Source: CF-39 sp035651155
Lineage (GTDB): Bacteria > Chloroflexota > Limnocylindria > P2-11E
NCBI GenBank assembly: GCA_035651155.1
Contig: DASRGG010000028.1
Location: 124,001 to 188,000 of the forward strand
Reading direction: 5' to 3'
Length of the DNA: 64,000 nucleotides
Under the pieces are notes generated by a model that did not search any database, had not been told where the DNA came from, and worked only from the letters and a program-made list of their open reading frames with translations. The translations under genes were made by a program, and so were the position numbers. Every line of letters begins with the position of its first letter. Positions within the stretch are counted from its first letter, which is position 1. Below, in pieces: positions 27,516-35,721 of the stretch.

Positions 27516-29501
27516 CTAGTGATACCCGGCCACGGCCGCCTTCGTGACCTTGGTCTCCAGCGGCGGTGCGGGATTCGGATTGACGGTCTGGCCCACGCGG
27601 TTGACCTGGAAGCAGCGGACCGCCTCGGCGCGGCCCTTCACCGCGATGGCCCCGAGGTCGATGAAGTCGACGTCCTCCCCGAGCGCGCCGAGCGTCTCGG
27701 CGCTGCAGGCGACCTGGTCGCGCCGCGCGATGTCCGAGGACGTGAGCCGGGACGCGACGTTCGCGGTGTCGCCGATGACCGTGTACTCCATGCGGCCCTT
27801 GGCCCCGAGGAATCCGGCGACCACGCGCCCGCTGTTGATGCCGAAGCCGAAGGACACGTCCGGGCCGCCCTTCGCGCGCTCAGACTGGATCCACTTCTGC
27901 ATCTCGAGCGCGCATTCGACGGCCTTCCGCGGGTGGTCGGGGACCTCGAGCGGCGCATTCCAGATGACCATGATGTTGTCGCCGTTGTACTTGTTCACCG
28001 TGCCGTCGAAGCGGTTCACGATCTCGACCATGCCGTCGAAGTAGCGATTGAGGTGGCCGAGGAGCGTCGCGGGCGTCATGCCCTCCGACATCGTGGTGAA
28101 GCCGCGGATGTCCCCGAAGAGCACGGTCACGTTGCGGTCCTCGCCGCCGAGGCCGAGCTGGCCCTCCTCCTCCTTCGCGAGGATCGTGCGCGCGACGGAC
28201 GGCGTCACGAACCGGCCGAACGTGCTCTGCGTGCGCGTCACGGCCTGACGTTCCTCGACGAGGAGGTAGCCGAGCGCCACGACCCACCAGAACGCGGACG
28301 GGATGACGTAGCCCACCGACGGGACCTCCACCGGCCCGTTCCCGATGTCGCCGTTCGTCTGAAGGCCGAAGAGCACGTACGCGCCGCCGGTGAAGGCGAC
28401 GGCCAGTGCGATCGCGTAGAGGAATCCGCGCAGGTGCCACCGGACGACGAAGAGCATGCCGAGGAGCGTCACGCTGAGAAGCTCCGCGAGCGTCGTGAGG
28501 AAGCCCTGCTTCAGGACGGGATAGCGGTTCGTGAAGATCGACTGCGCCGCGTTCGCCCAGATCTCGACGCCGAACATCTTCTGGCCCGGCGCATGCGGGA
28601 CCGGATAGTCGTCGGGGACGGCAGAGAGCGAATGCGCGCCGACGAAGATCGTCCTCCCCTGGATGAGATTCCTCGGGACCGTTCCGGCGATGACGTCCTT
28701 GAGGGAGACGACGCAGAACTCACCCGGCACCGAACACGGCGGGCTCACCGCGTACGTGGGCGTCGCCGGCGGCGCGGCGTAGTAGATGGCCATCCCGCCG
28801 CCGCGGTTCAGCGGCAGGGTCCGCGTGGCGATGGGAGCGGGGACGACCAGACGGTCGCCGTCGACCGTGGCCTTCGAGAGATCCGCGCGCAGGTGCTTCG
28901 CCGCGGCGACGAGCGGCAGTCCGAAGTACCGCTCGCCCCCGGGGCCCTCGATGACGATCTGGCTGTCGCGCACGATGTGGTCCGGGTCGGGGTTGATGTC
29001 GACCGCGCCGAGTCCGGCCGCCGCCTCGCGCAGCTCGGGGATCGGCAGCTGCAGCGACGCGTACGTGGTGCGGTGTCCCCCGACCGCGAGCTCCTGGACG
29101 CCCTGCATCGAGAGCACGACGTTGCCCGCATCCTTGATCGCGGACGCGAGCGCGGCGTCGTCCGCGGGACTCGAGGACCTGTCGTAGAAGGCGATGTCGA
29201 ACGCGACGACCGTCGGATTGAGCGGCTTGATCGCGCGGAGCATGTCGGCGTACGCGCGGCGCGGCAGCGGGTACACGCCGTACTGCTTCAGCGTCGGATC
29301 GTCGAGCGCGACGATGGTGATCTGATTCTTGACCGTCGCGGGAGAGAGCGCGATGGCGCGGTCGTACACCGCGGCCTGCAGGGTCGTGTCGAGCGCCTCG
29401 GTGAGCTGCGCGGCGGCGCCGATCAGCACGGCGATCGCGGCGAGGCCCGCGATGACGGCGCGCTGACGCGTCTGGCGCTTCGCCAGCAGCCGGCTGAACA
29501 C
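27516..29501 (-). CDS. CHASE2-domain adenylate/guanylate cyclase
   Basis: 661 residues. One N-terminal membrane helix (RAVIAGLAAIAVLIGAAAQL), a large extracytoplasmic CHASE2 sensor (YDRAIALSP ... TIVALDDPTLKQYG ... FDIAFYDRSSSPADDAAL ... GRTIFVGAHS), three more membrane helices (about 345-430) and a class III cyclase domain. Both metal Asp are present (VLFGDIRGFT and YNGDNIMVIW), as is the transition-state region (VIGDTANVASRL). It makes cAMP or cGMP in response to an external signal. First gene of the operon with GAF, HD-GYP and MBL genes. Confidence 0.9.
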   Translation of the reverse strand: MFSRLLAKRQTRQRAVIAGLAAIAVLIGAAAQLTEALDTTLQAAVYDRAIALSPATVKNQITIVALDDPTLKQYGVYPLPRRAYADMLRAIKPLNPTVVAFDIAFYDRSSSPADDAALASAIKDAGNVVLSMQGVQELAVGGHRTTYASLQLPIPELREAAAGLGAVDINPDPDHIVRDSQIVIEGPGGERYFGLPLVAAAKHLRADLSKATVDGDRLVVPAPIATRTLPLNRGGGMAIYYAAPPATPTYAVSPPCSVPGEFCVVSLKDVIAGTVPRNLIQGRTIFVGAHSLSAVPDDYPVPHAPGQKMFGVEIWANAAQSIFTNRYPVLKQGFLTTLAELLSVTLLGMLFVVRWHLRGFLYAIALAVAFTGGAYVLFGLQTNGDIGNGPVEVPSVGYVIPSAFWWVVALGYLLVEERQAVTRTQSTFGRFVTPSVARTILAKEEEGQLGLGGEDRNVTVLFGDIRGFTTMSEGMTPATLLGHLNRYFDGMVEIVNRFDGTVNKYNGDNIMVIWNAPLEVPDHPRKAVECALEMQKWIQSERAKGGPDVSFGFGINSGRVVAGFLGAKGRMEYTVIGDTANVASRLTSSDIARRDQVACSAETLGALGEDVDFIDLGAIAVKGRAEAVRCFQVNRVGQTVNPNPAPPLETKVTKAAVAGYH

Positions 29502-29608
29502 GTGCCCCGCCCCTCCTCCCCGCCGCGCGCGGGTCGGGCTCAGATTCTAGGGTGCGCGATAGGGGCCCGAGGGACAGGGGCCCCGCTTCAGCGAGCGCGG
29601 CGAGCGTG

Positions 29609-30691
29609 TCAGCGAACGGAGCGAGCGCGTGCCCGCTCGAGCACACCCCGAAGCACGGTGACGCTTCGCGCGTAGTCGTCGAGCGCGAGGCGCTCCACGG
29701 GTGTGTGGTCGTATCGCGAGTCCCCGGGGCCGTACGCGACCATCGGGCAGCCCCACGCCGGGGCGAGGATGTTCATGTCCGAGGTGCCGCTCTTCACCTT
29801 GAACGTGACGTTACCGCCCGCGTCCGCGATCGCGCCGACGAAGGCGCGCGCCAGAGCCGTCGTCCGTGGCGTCCGCGCCGGCTCTTCGGACCCGATCGGC
29901 TGGATCGTTACCTTCGCGTCGCCGTCGTGAGCGGCGGCGATGCGCGCGACCTCGTCCGCGAGCTCCGTCGTGGCGATCCCCGGCGGCACGCGAAAGCCGA
30001 TGCGCAGCTCGGCGCGCTCGGTCAGGCCGTCGGTGATGCCGCCCTGGATGCCTTCGAGGCGGCAGTCGAGCCTCGCGAATCCCGTCGCGCCGGGCGTGCG
30101 GGCGTCGCTCGCCGCGAGCACGCGCGACCAGAGCGCGAGCGCCTCCTCCGTGCACGTCGGTCCCGGCGCCGCGCCATGCCGCGCGCCGCGCGCGAGCGAG
30201 ATCCGCAGCCCGAGCCGACCCTTGTACGCGACGGTGACGGCGTCCCATCCGGACGGCTCGCCGATGACGCACCACTCCGGCGGCGGAAGCGTCGCGCGAT
30301 AGCGCGCGCCCTTGCTCGTCGGCGACTCCTCTTCCACCGCGCCGACGACCGTGACGCGCACGCCCGGGACCGGCGTGCTCGCGGCGGCGACGAACGCGGC
30401 GAGCGGGCCCTTCGCGTCGACCGCGCCGCGGCCCACGAGCTCGCCGTCCTCGACGCGGACCGGGAACGTCCCGGGCACGGTGTCGATGTGACCGAGCAGC
30501 ACGACGTGGTGCGGGCCCTCGCCGATCTCGCCCACCGCGTTCCCGGCCTCGTCGATCGACGCGCGGTACCCGCGCTCGCCCATGCGCGCGACGAGCCATT
30601 CGACCGCGGCTCGTTCGTCGCGCGAGACGCTCGGGATCGCGACGAGGCCGCGAACGAGCTCGAGATCCCGCTCGTCGAGCGTGGCCGCTAT
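29609..30691 (-). CDS. lysK: [LysW]-lysine/ornithine hydrolase
   Basis: About 360 residues, M20 peptidase family: LLGHIDTVPG (metal His/Asp), GRGAVDAKGPLAAF (bridging Asp), GAVEEESPTSKGAR (catalytic and metal Glu), VIGEPSGWD and VKSGTSDMNILAP. It releases lysine (and probably ornithine) from the LysW C-terminus. Start: no ATG, GTG or TTG exists in frame near the expected N-terminus (IAATLDERDLELVRGLVAIP). The ATA at 30691-30689, overlapping the lysJ stop as ATAG, is the best-placed initiation codon; the first in-frame ATG would delete ~45 residues. Last gene of the LysW cluster. Confidence 0.88.
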   Translation of the reverse strand: MAATLDERDLELVRGLVAIPSVSRDERAAVEWLVARMGERGYRASIDEAGNAVGEIGEGPHHVVLLGHIDTVPGTFPVRVEDGELVGRGAVDAKGPLAAFVAAASTPVPGVRVTVVGAVEEESPTSKGARYRATLPPPEWCVIGEPSGWDAVTVAYKGRLGLRISLARGARHGAAPGPTCTEEALALWSRVLAASDARTPGATGFARLDCRLEGIQGGITDGLTERAELRIGFRVPPGIATTELADEVARIAAAHDGDAKVTIQPIGSEEPARTPRTTALARAFVGAIADAGGNVTFKVKSGTSDMNILAPAWGCPMVAYGPGDSRYDHTPVERLALDDYARSVTVLRGVLERARARSVR

Positions 30692-31863
30692 GCCAGCACC
30701 TTCGCCGTCGCGGTGACGACGCGATCGATCTGCTCGGCGCTGATGACCAGCGGCGGCAGGTAGCGCACCACCGTCGGGCCGGCGCCGAGCGTGAGGATGC
30801 CCTCGTCCTGGAGCGCCTTGATCGTCGGCCCGGCGTTCTCCTTCATGTCGATGCCGACGATGAGGCCGAGCCCGCGCACCTCGCGGACCTTGTCGCCCGC
30901 GATCGCGCGAAGCCCGGCCACGAGCTGCGCGCCGCGCTCGCGCGCGGCCCGCGCGAGGTCGAGGCGGCGCATCTCGCCGATCGCCGCGATCGAGGCGGCG
31001 CACGCGAGCGGGTTCCCGCCGAACGTCGTCGAGTGCGAACGCTTGGGCAGATCGCCGAGCGCGCGCGAGAACGCGATCGCGCCCATCGGGACCCCGCCGG
31101 CGATCGCCTTCGCGAGACAGAGGATGTCGGGGACGACGCCGTACTGCTCGAGGGCGAACATCGTGCCGGTCCGGCAGAAGCCGGTCTGCACCTCGTCGAT
31201 CACGAGGAGCGCGCCGCGCGCGCGGCAGAGCCGCGCCGCCTCGGCGATGAATTCCCGCGTGGCCGGACGCACGCCGCCCTCGCCCTGCACGAGCTCGACG
31301 ATGAACGCGGCGGTGTCCGTCGTGATCGCGGCGTCGAGCGCCTCCGGCTTGTTGAACGGCACGTGCGCGGAGCCCGGGAAGAGCGCTTCGCCGCCGAGCG
31401 CCTCGCGATACTCCGGGCCCCAGGTCGCGGCGAGCGCGCCCATGGTCTTGCCGTGGAAGCCCCGCATCGTCGCGACGACGCGCGGCCGCTTCGTCGCCAT
31501 GCGCGCGAACTTCAGCGCGCCCTCCACCGCCTCCGCACCGCTGTTGCACAGGAAGAAGCGGTCCAGCTCGGACGGCAGGATCTCGGCGAGGACGTCGTAG
31601 AGCTCGGCGCGGCGGTCGTTGTAGAAGAGCTCCGTGCAGGAGGCGAGCCTCCGTGCCTGCGCCGCGATCGCGTCGGCGACGGCGCGGTTCCCGTGCCCCA
31701 GGCTCGCCATGCCCTGTCCCCCGACGCAATCGACGTACGAGCGGCCGTCCTCGTCGTACAGCAGCGCGCCCTCGCCGCGCACGATCACGACGGGACGCTT
31801 CTGGTACAGACCGGAGGTGTGCGCGTCCTCTCGCGATACGGCGCTCCTGGGCCGCACGCTCAT
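30688..31863 (-). CDS. lysJ: [LysW]-aminoadipate semialdehyde transaminase
   Basis: 391 residues, class III aminotransferase (ArgD/LysJ group): FFLCNSGAEAVEGALKFAR, GFHGKTMGALAAT, LLVIDEVQTGFCRTG and PLP lysine in CLAKAIAGGVPMG. It uses glutamate to aminate the LysW-bound semialdehyde; in this group the enzyme can also serve LysW-linked ornithine synthesis. The start overlaps the lysZ stop (ATGA), and its stop overlaps the start region of lysK. Confidence 0.92.
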   Translation of the reverse strand: MSVRPRSAVSREDAHTSGLYQKRPVVIVRGEGALLYDEDGRSYVDCVGGQGMASLGHGNRAVADAIAAQARRLASCTELFYNDRRAELYDVLAEILPSELDRFFLCNSGAEAVEGALKFARMATKRPRVVATMRGFHGKTMGALAATWGPEYREALGGEALFPGSAHVPFNKPEALDAAITTDTAAFIVELVQGEGGVRPATREFIAEAARLCRARGALLVIDEVQTGFCRTGTMFALEQYGVVPDILCLAKAIAGGVPMGAIAFSRALGDLPKRSHSTTFGGNPLACAASIAAIGEMRRLDLARAARERGAQLVAGLRAIAGDKVREVRGLGLIVGIDMKENAGPTIKALQDEGILTLGAGPTVVRYLPPLVISAEQIDRVVTATAKVLA

Positions 31864-32636
31864 GCGCGAATGACCGTGCGGACGGCGGGATCGCCGGCGG
31901 CGGATCGGATGACCACTTCGTCCACGCCCGCCGCGAGCGCCTCGCGCGCCGCGAGGATCTTCTTCTTCATGCGTCCCTGCGCGAGCCGCTCGGCCTCCTC
32001 GAGCGTCGTCTCCGGAACGAGCGAGGACGGGTCGTTCACGTCGCGCAGCAGGCCGGGCACGTTCGTGAGGATGAGGAGCGCGTCGGCGTCGATGGCCGCG
32101 GCGATCCGCGCCGCCACGCGATCGCCGTCGACGTTGAGCGCCTCGTTCTCCATCGACAGCGCGAGCGGCGCGACCACGGGCACGCGGCCCGGCGCGATGA
32201 ACTGCGCGAGCAGCGGCAGGTTCACGGCTTCCACCGTCCCGGTGTAGTCATCGCGCACGATGATGGTCTTTCCGTCGCGCACCGCGCGAACGTCCTTCTT
32301 CTTCCCCACGAGGAGCCGGCCGGAGAGGCCCGACAGCCCGATCGCGTCGACGCCCCGCTGCTGGAGCTTCTCGACGTACTCGAAGTTCTCGATCCCGAGG
32401 GCGGCCATGGCGAAGACCTCGAGCGTGCGCCGGTCGGTGCGCCGGCTCACGTGCCCGGACGGCGACGTGATCTGCTCCTGGGGGATGCCGAGGGCCGCGG
32501 CGAGGCGGTCGGTCTCCGCGGAGGCGCCGTGGACGAGCACGATCTCGTCCTGGCGCGCGACCTGGGCGACGAGGTCGGCGACCGCGTCGCGCGACACGCC
32601 CTTCGAGCCACCGGCCTTGATGACCGCCCTCAGCAT
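31860..32636 (-). CDS. lysZ: [LysW]-aminoadipate kinase
   Basis: 258 residues, amino-acid kinase family (ArgB-like): VIKAGGSKG, VLVHGASAETDRLA, GLSGLSGRLLVGKKKD, VNVDGD-like ALNVDGDRVAARIA and LLILTNVPGLLRD. It phosphorylates the terminal carboxyl of LysW-bound aminoadipate (or glutamate). The ATG at 32636 is used here; a GTG one codon upstream is equally possible, and neither has a strong ribosome site. It follows lysY across a 0.9-kb gap that contains an antisense gene. Confidence 0.92.
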   Translation of the reverse strand: MLRAVIKAGGSKGVSRDAVADLVAQVARQDEIVLVHGASAETDRLAAALGIPQEQITSPSGHVSRRTDRRTLEVFAMAALGIENFEYVEKLQQRGVDAIGLSGLSGRLLVGKKKDVRAVRDGKTIIVRDDYTGTVEAVNLPLLAQFIAPGRVPVVAPLALSMENEALNVDGDRVAARIAAAIDADALLILTNVPGLLRDVNDPSSLVPETTLEEAERLAQGRMKKKILAAREALAAGVDEVVIRSAAGDPAVRTVIRA

Positions 32637-32763
32637 CACGTGTCAGCCTAGTGAAACCGCGAACGCTGTGGGGCGGCGCCGCACGTCCGTCGAGCACGCT
32701 TCCCGCTGCTGCGGCCCCCGGCGGCGCGGCACAGTCACCGCAGACGCGACAAGGAGACGAGCG

Positions 32764-33546
32764 ATGGTGACGGCGGCGACGAGGCAGCAGATCGAGATCC
32801 CCTACCCGGAGACGGACGACCCGACGCTCGTGCTGCGCACCGGGCCGTGCCGCGTGCGGTTCAGCGCATCGGAGGGGACCGCATGGGTGGGCGGGACGTA
32901 CGAGGATCCGACGGGCGCGCTCCCGCTCCAGGCCCGCGGCGGCCCGACGACCGTCCTCTCCCAGAGCTTCGAGCCCGCCGCCTTCACGGGGATGGCGCTG
33001 CCGCGGCTCGACCTCGCCTTCGCACGCTCGCGGCCGTTCGCGCTCGAGATCCAGACCGGCGCGGGCGAGAACGCGTTCGACCTGGGCGGCCTGCCGCTGT
33101 CGCGCGTCTCGGTGAAGGCGGGCGCGGGCCGGTACGAGATCGACTTCGCGACGCCGAACCCGACGGCGATGGCCACCCTCGAGCTCTCGGCCGGTGCCGG
33201 GGCCATCGCCGCGAAGCATCTCGCGAACGCGAACTTCACGACGCTCCGCTTCGGTGGCGGCGTCGCCGCGTGCACGCTCGACTTCTCGGGACAGCTGCTG
33301 CGGGATGCGAGCGCGCGGATCGACGCGGGGCTCGGGTCGGTCGACATCACCGTGCCCGCGCTCACGCCGGCGCGCGTCGTGACGAAGGCGTTCGCGTCGG
33401 CGCGCCGGTCGTCGGGCGGCTTCGTCAGCCAGGGCGACACGTACTACACGCGGCCGGGGCTGCAGGGCGCGCATCCGCTGCTCGACATCGAGGTCTGGCT
33501 CGCGTTCGGCGCGCTGAACCTCGCGACGAGCTCGCTAGGGGTGTAG
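32764..33546 (+). CDS. LiaF-like 'toast-rack' domain protein
   Basis: 260 residues from the ATG at 32764 (AAGGAGACGAGCG upstream). The C-terminal ~160 residues are repetitive beta strands (LEIQTGAGENAFDLGGL, VSVKAGAGRYEIDF, ATLELSAGAGAIAAKHL, DAGLGSVDITVP), the pattern of the DUF2154/LiaF-type right-handed beta fold. No signal peptide or membrane helix, so cytoplasmic as read. It lies antisense inside the LysW cluster, between lysY and lysZ, and overlaps the 3' end of lysY by 12 bases. Function unknown. Confidence 0.7.
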   Translation: MVTAATRQQIEIPYPETDDPTLVLRTGPCRVRFSASEGTAWVGGTYEDPTGALPLQARGGPTTVLSQSFEPAAFTGMALPRLDLAFARSRPFALEIQTGAGENAFDLGGLPLSRVSVKAGAGRYEIDFATPNPTAMATLELSAGAGAIAAKHLANANFTTLRFGGGVAACTLDFSGQLLRDASARIDAGLGSVDITVPALTPARVVTKAFASARRSSGGFVSQGDTYYTRPGLQGAHPLLDIEVWLAFGALNLATSSLGV

Positions 33547-34569
33547 CCCGGGGAACGCGAGACCGGCCTGCTCGTCGAGGCCGAGCGCGACGTTCATGGC
33601 CTGGACGCCGTTGCCGGCCGCGCCCTTCACGAGGTTGTCGATCGCGCAGAGGGCGACGACGCGCTCGCCCCGCGGATCGACCGCGAAGCCGACGTCGGCG
33701 AAGTTCGAGCCCGCGAGCAGCTTCGGCTCCGGGTTCCGGAAGATCCCCGAGCGCTCCTTCACGATGCGCACGAACGGCTCCGACGCGTACCGCTGCCGGT
33801 AGATCTTCCAGAGATCCTTGTCCTCGACGGCGTGCTTCACGTACACGTGCGCGGTCGCGAGGACGCCGCGCACGAGCTCGACGCTCGTCACCGACAGGTC
33901 GACGCGCGGGCGGTCTCCGCCGAGCGCGAGCTCCTGCTCGGCCTCGGCGGTGTGACGGTGGCCGACCGGCCGGAACGAGCGCACCACACCGGCGCGCTCG
34001 GGGTGATGCGAATCCTCCGACGGCTCTCGGCCGCCCTCGCTCGAGCCGACCTTGCACTCGACGACGATCGGCCGCGCACGATCCACGATGTCCGCGGCGA
34101 ACAGCGGAAGCAGCGCGAGGATGGTCGCGGTGGCGTTGCATCCCGCGCCGGTGACGCGCGTCGCGCCCTTGATCTCCGCGCGATGGAGCTCGGGAATGCC
34201 GTACACCCAGCGGCCGAGCAGGTCCGGATGCGGGTGCTCGTCGCCGTACCAGCGCCGGTAGTCGGCGGCATCGCGGAGACGGTGGTCCGACGACAGGTCG
34301 ATGACGAGCTCGCCGCGCCGCATGAACTCCGGAGCCCGGTGCGAGCCGTTCGGCAGGCTGAGGAACACGACGTCGCACGCGGAAACCTCGCTGTAGCGCA
34401 CGAACTGGAGGTCCGTGCGCTTCCGCAGGTTCGGATGCGCCGCCGTCACCGGCTTCCCCGCGAGCGACTCGCTGCCCGCGACGATCTCCGTCACGTTGGG
34501 ATGCGACAGCAGCAGGCGGAGGAGCTCGCCCCCGGCGTACCCGCCGGCGCCGACGATGCCGATCTTCAT
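33535..34569 (-). CDS. lysY: [LysW]-aminoadipate 6-phosphate reductase
   Basis: 344 residues, ArgC family: GIVGAGGYAGGELLRLL (NADP site), FLSLPNGSHRAP, catalytic Cys in TGAGCNATA and the His in FRPVGHRHTAEAEQEL. It reduces the LysW-bound acyl phosphate to the semialdehyde. It starts 70 bases after lysX and ends convergently with the antisense LiaF-like gene. Confidence 0.92.
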   Translation of the reverse strand: MKIGIVGAGGYAGGELLRLLLSHPNVTEIVAGSESLAGKPVTAAHPNLRKRTDLQFVRYSEVSACDVVFLSLPNGSHRAPEFMRRGELVIDLSSDHRLRDAADYRRWYGDEHPHPDLLGRWVYGIPELHRAEIKGATRVTGAGCNATATILALLPLFAADIVDRARPIVVECKVGSSEGGREPSEDSHHPERAGVVRSFRPVGHRHTAEAEQELALGGDRPRVDLSVTSVELVRGVLATAHVYVKHAVEDKDLWKIYRQRYASEPFVRIVKERSGIFRNPEPKLLAGSNFADVGFAVDPRGERVVALCAIDNLVKGAAGNGVQAMNVALGLDEQAGLAFPGLHP

Positions 34570-34639
34570 CTTCGCGCTCGTCTCCGCCCGCTTCGCGGCG
34601 TCGCCTCGCCGCGCCGCTCCGCTCTTGCGGTCTCGCTCC

Positions 34640-35521
34640 TCACGGCGAAGCCGCTCGTCGCTCGCCGCTTCCTATTTCGAGGACGTAGTCGATCATCTTC
34701 GCGGGGATGTTCACGCCCGTCGTGTCGATGGAATTGCGGAACTCCATCGTGTAGTTCACCTCGTTCACGAGCAGCTCGCCGTCGCGCTCCAGGACATCGA
34801 TCGCGAGGACGCCGCCCCCGACCGCCTTCGCGGACTTCACGCACAGCGCGTCGAGCTCCGGCGTCACCGGACAGTTCTCGGCCTTCCCGCCGCGCGCCGT
34901 ATTCGTGATCCAGTGCTCGGAGTAGCGGTAGATCGCGCAGATCGTCTCGTCGCCGACGACGAACGCGCGGATGTCGCGACCGGGCTTGGCGACGTATTCC
35001 TGCACGTAGTAGATGGAGTGCAGGTAGTTGCCGAGCACGTCCTTGTGCTCGACGATCGCCTCGGCGCTCTCGCGATCGTTCACCTTCGACACGAGGCGAC
35101 CCCACGAGCCGATGAGCGGCTTCATCACGCACGGGTAGCCCATCTCCTCGACCGCGTCCAGCGCGGACTCGGGCGTGAAGGCGATACGCGTCCTGGGCGT
35201 GGGGACGCCCGCGCGCACGAGGCGCATCGTGGTGAGGAGCTTGTTGCCGCACACCTCGGCGGTCTCGTACGTGTTCACCGTCGGGATGCACCAGCCGTCC
35301 AGGACCGAGAGGGCGTAGAGCGCGGTGCCGTGCTGGATGCAGCGCTCGAGCACCACGTCGACGCCGAGGTCGGGCTTCGCTTCGGTCGGAAGGACGAGGG
35401 TCCGATCGTCGATGACCTTGGTCTCGACGCCGCGCGACGCGAGCTCCTGCAGCAGCAGCTTCTCTTCGACGCGGACGCGAGAGAGGAGGACGCCGACCGC
35501 GGGGTCGCGCGTGCTACTCAC
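34640..35521 (-). CDS. lysX: Alpha-aminoadipate-LysW ligase
   Basis: 293 residues, RimK-like ATP-grasp. ATP-binding features: ETAEVCGNKLLTTMRL, CVMKPLIGSWGRLVSKVND, YVQEYVAKPGRDIRAFVVGD, and the metal site VLERDGELLVNEVNYTMEFR, then NSIDTTGVNIP near the C-terminus. It joins aminoadipate (or glutamate in ArgX-type members) to the C-terminal Glu of LysW. The GTG start overlaps the lysW stop by 8 bases. Which amino acid it prefers is not settled here, so it may serve lysine, arginine or both. Confidence 0.92.
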   Translation of the reverse strand: MSSTRDPAVGVLLSRVRVEEKLLLQELASRGVETKVIDDRTLVLPTEAKPDLGVDVVLERCIQHGTALYALSVLDGWCIPTVNTYETAEVCGNKLLTTMRLVRAGVPTPRTRIAFTPESALDAVEEMGYPCVMKPLIGSWGRLVSKVNDRESAEAIVEHKDVLGNYLHSIYYVQEYVAKPGRDIRAFVVGDETICAIYRYSEHWITNTARGGKAENCPVTPELDALCVKSAKAVGGGVLAIDVLERDGELLVNEVNYTMEFRNSIDTTGVNIPAKMIDYVLEIGSGERRAASP

Positions 35522-35678
35522 CCCAGTCTTCTTCGGCCTTCGGCGCGAGCGCGAGCGCGACCGGCGACGTCGCGGTGACCTCGAGCTCGGCGCCGCAGTC
35601 GGGGCACGAGACGATCTCGCCCTTCACGGCATCGGAGCCGACGGTGACGTCGCCGTCGCATTCGGGACACTTCGGCAC
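35514..35678 (-). CDS. lysW: LysW amino-group carrier protein
   Basis: 54 residues from the GTG at 35678, preceded by GGGGAGGGGATCC. Zinc-ribbon CPECDG...CPDCGAELEV with the hallmark acidic C-terminus EEDWGE, whose terminal Glu is the attachment point for the pathway intermediate. It heads the cluster and overlaps lysX. The GGDEF gene lies 43 bases upstream on the same strand, so the lys genes could be on its transcript. Confidence 0.95.
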   Translation of the reverse strand: MPKCPECDGDVTVGSDAVKGEIVSCPDCGAELEVTATSPVALALAPKAEEDWGE

Positions 35679-35721
35679 GGATCCCCTCCCCGCAAGCAGT
35701 TCGTGCGGAGAAGCGTACCTG

